Part shown: one piece after another, positions 63,501 through 64,000 of the stretch
How the letters are laid out: each line of letters opens with the position of its first letter
Numbering within the stretch: position 1 is the first letter of the stretch
DNA from: Macropodus opercularis
Taxonomy: Eukaryota; Chordata; Actinopteri; Anabantiformes; Osphronemidae
Reading direction: 5' to 3'
Assembly: GCA_030770545.1 (NCBI GenBank)
Contig: CM061102.1
Location: 12,454,501 to 12,518,500 of the forward strand
Length of the DNA: 64,000 bases
The notes under the pieces: model-generated
What the model saw: only the letters and a program-made list of their open reading frames with translations
Told to the model about the DNA's origin: nothing
Databases searched by the model: none
Position numbers and translations under genes: made by a program

Positions 63501-63918
63501 TATTTATCACCATAAAACCCAAGTGAGGCGCTAAAGCACTGAGAGAGCAGGAGGAGCCGAGGGAGCAGCACACGAAGCACAACAAAAAGAGTTTCCTACT
63601 GAACGTGCCTCCGATCAGGCGGACATTCAGAGTGTCCACGTCCTCCAGTGATCAGAAGGGGCCCAGGTGAGTGAGAGTGGCGGGTTAAAGAGGGGTCATT
63701 AAAGGCTACCGTAGCAGAAACATTCATTTGGACCACATATTCAATGTGGAAGTGCAGTGGGCTGTATAAGGCATGGACGTTAAACTATTCATGAGCAGGT
63801 GAGACCATCCATCATTCCTTCGCTTGCTTCGCCTACGTCTGCCGTGGGGTTTAACGACGGACACGAAGGCCGTGTCACGTTAGGTGAATTAATTCAAGTA
63901 AGGCTATATGCACACAAG

Positions 63919-63939
63919 CACACACACACACACACACAC
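63919..63939. repeat. (CA)n microsatellite
   Basis: Uninterrupted CA repeat of about 21 bp near the right edge. Confidence 0.95.
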
Positions 63940-64000
63940 TGTAGCGCTGGTGCTGGTTGGAAATAACTGAATGCACTGGAAAATGCATCAACACAATCCG

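Noticed and set aside
63480..63650. Minus-strand open stretch with a hydrophobic core and stop, resembling a GPI-type C-terminus
   Set aside because: It lacks a splice acceptor and a recognisable family, and the same bases are open on the plus strand, so composition explains it.
1..64000. CRISPR arrays, operons, rRNA genes, clear tRNA genes or viral genes
   Set aside because: None were seen on either strand. The window is ordinary vertebrate genic DNA, and the tandem repeats present are microsatellites without spacers.

Overview
The window looks like teleost fish nuclear DNA, probably a percomorph. It holds five vertebrate protein-coding genes with many short exons, compact introns and consensus splice sites. 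Simple repeats are plentiful, and there are a Tc1-type transposase relic and a fish-type LINE tail. There are no bacterial or viral genes. I rebuilt all five coding sequences by joining exons in phase. Product names come from recognising the family in the translated exons; no database search was run.

Layout, left to right. (1) 75-6173, minus: mlxipl (ChREBP), a glucose-responsive bHLH-zip transcription factor. Only the N-terminal half is present and the gene runs off the left edge. (2) 8061-9910, minus: c1qbp, a mitochondrial matrix protein of the p32/MAM33 family, complete in six exons. (3) 12448-16299, minus: dhx33, a DEAH-box RNA helicase, complete in twelve exons. (4) 18619-26661, plus: p2rx1, an ATP-gated cation channel, complete in fourteen exons. 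(5) 30712-46305, minus: camkk1, a calcium/calmodulin-dependent protein kinase kinase, complete in sixteen coding exons. p2rx1 and camkk1 converge tail to tail with poly(A) signals under 100 bp apart.

From 46.3 to 64 kb I find no gene I can name. About 12 kb of it is probably the first intron of camkk1, running up to a CpG-rich, promoter-like patch near 58 kb. The last 5 kb is AT-rich and unassigned.

The genes do not form one pathway. c1qbp, dhx33, p2rx1 and camkk1 are neighbours on human 17p13, so four of the five are an old syntenic block. mlxipl lies elsewhere in human (7q11.23), so its place here is the main synteny point. The most interesting sequence-level observations are a GC-AG intron in the camkk1 kinase domain, a 24-bp near-perfect hairpin palindrome in a p2rx1 intron, a 160-nt uninterrupted purine tract in mlxipl, a 20-T homopolymer serving as the polypyrimidine tract of a dhx33 intron, and a phase-compatible candidate upstream exon for camkk1. 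I saw nothing that amounts to a previously undescribed biological system.
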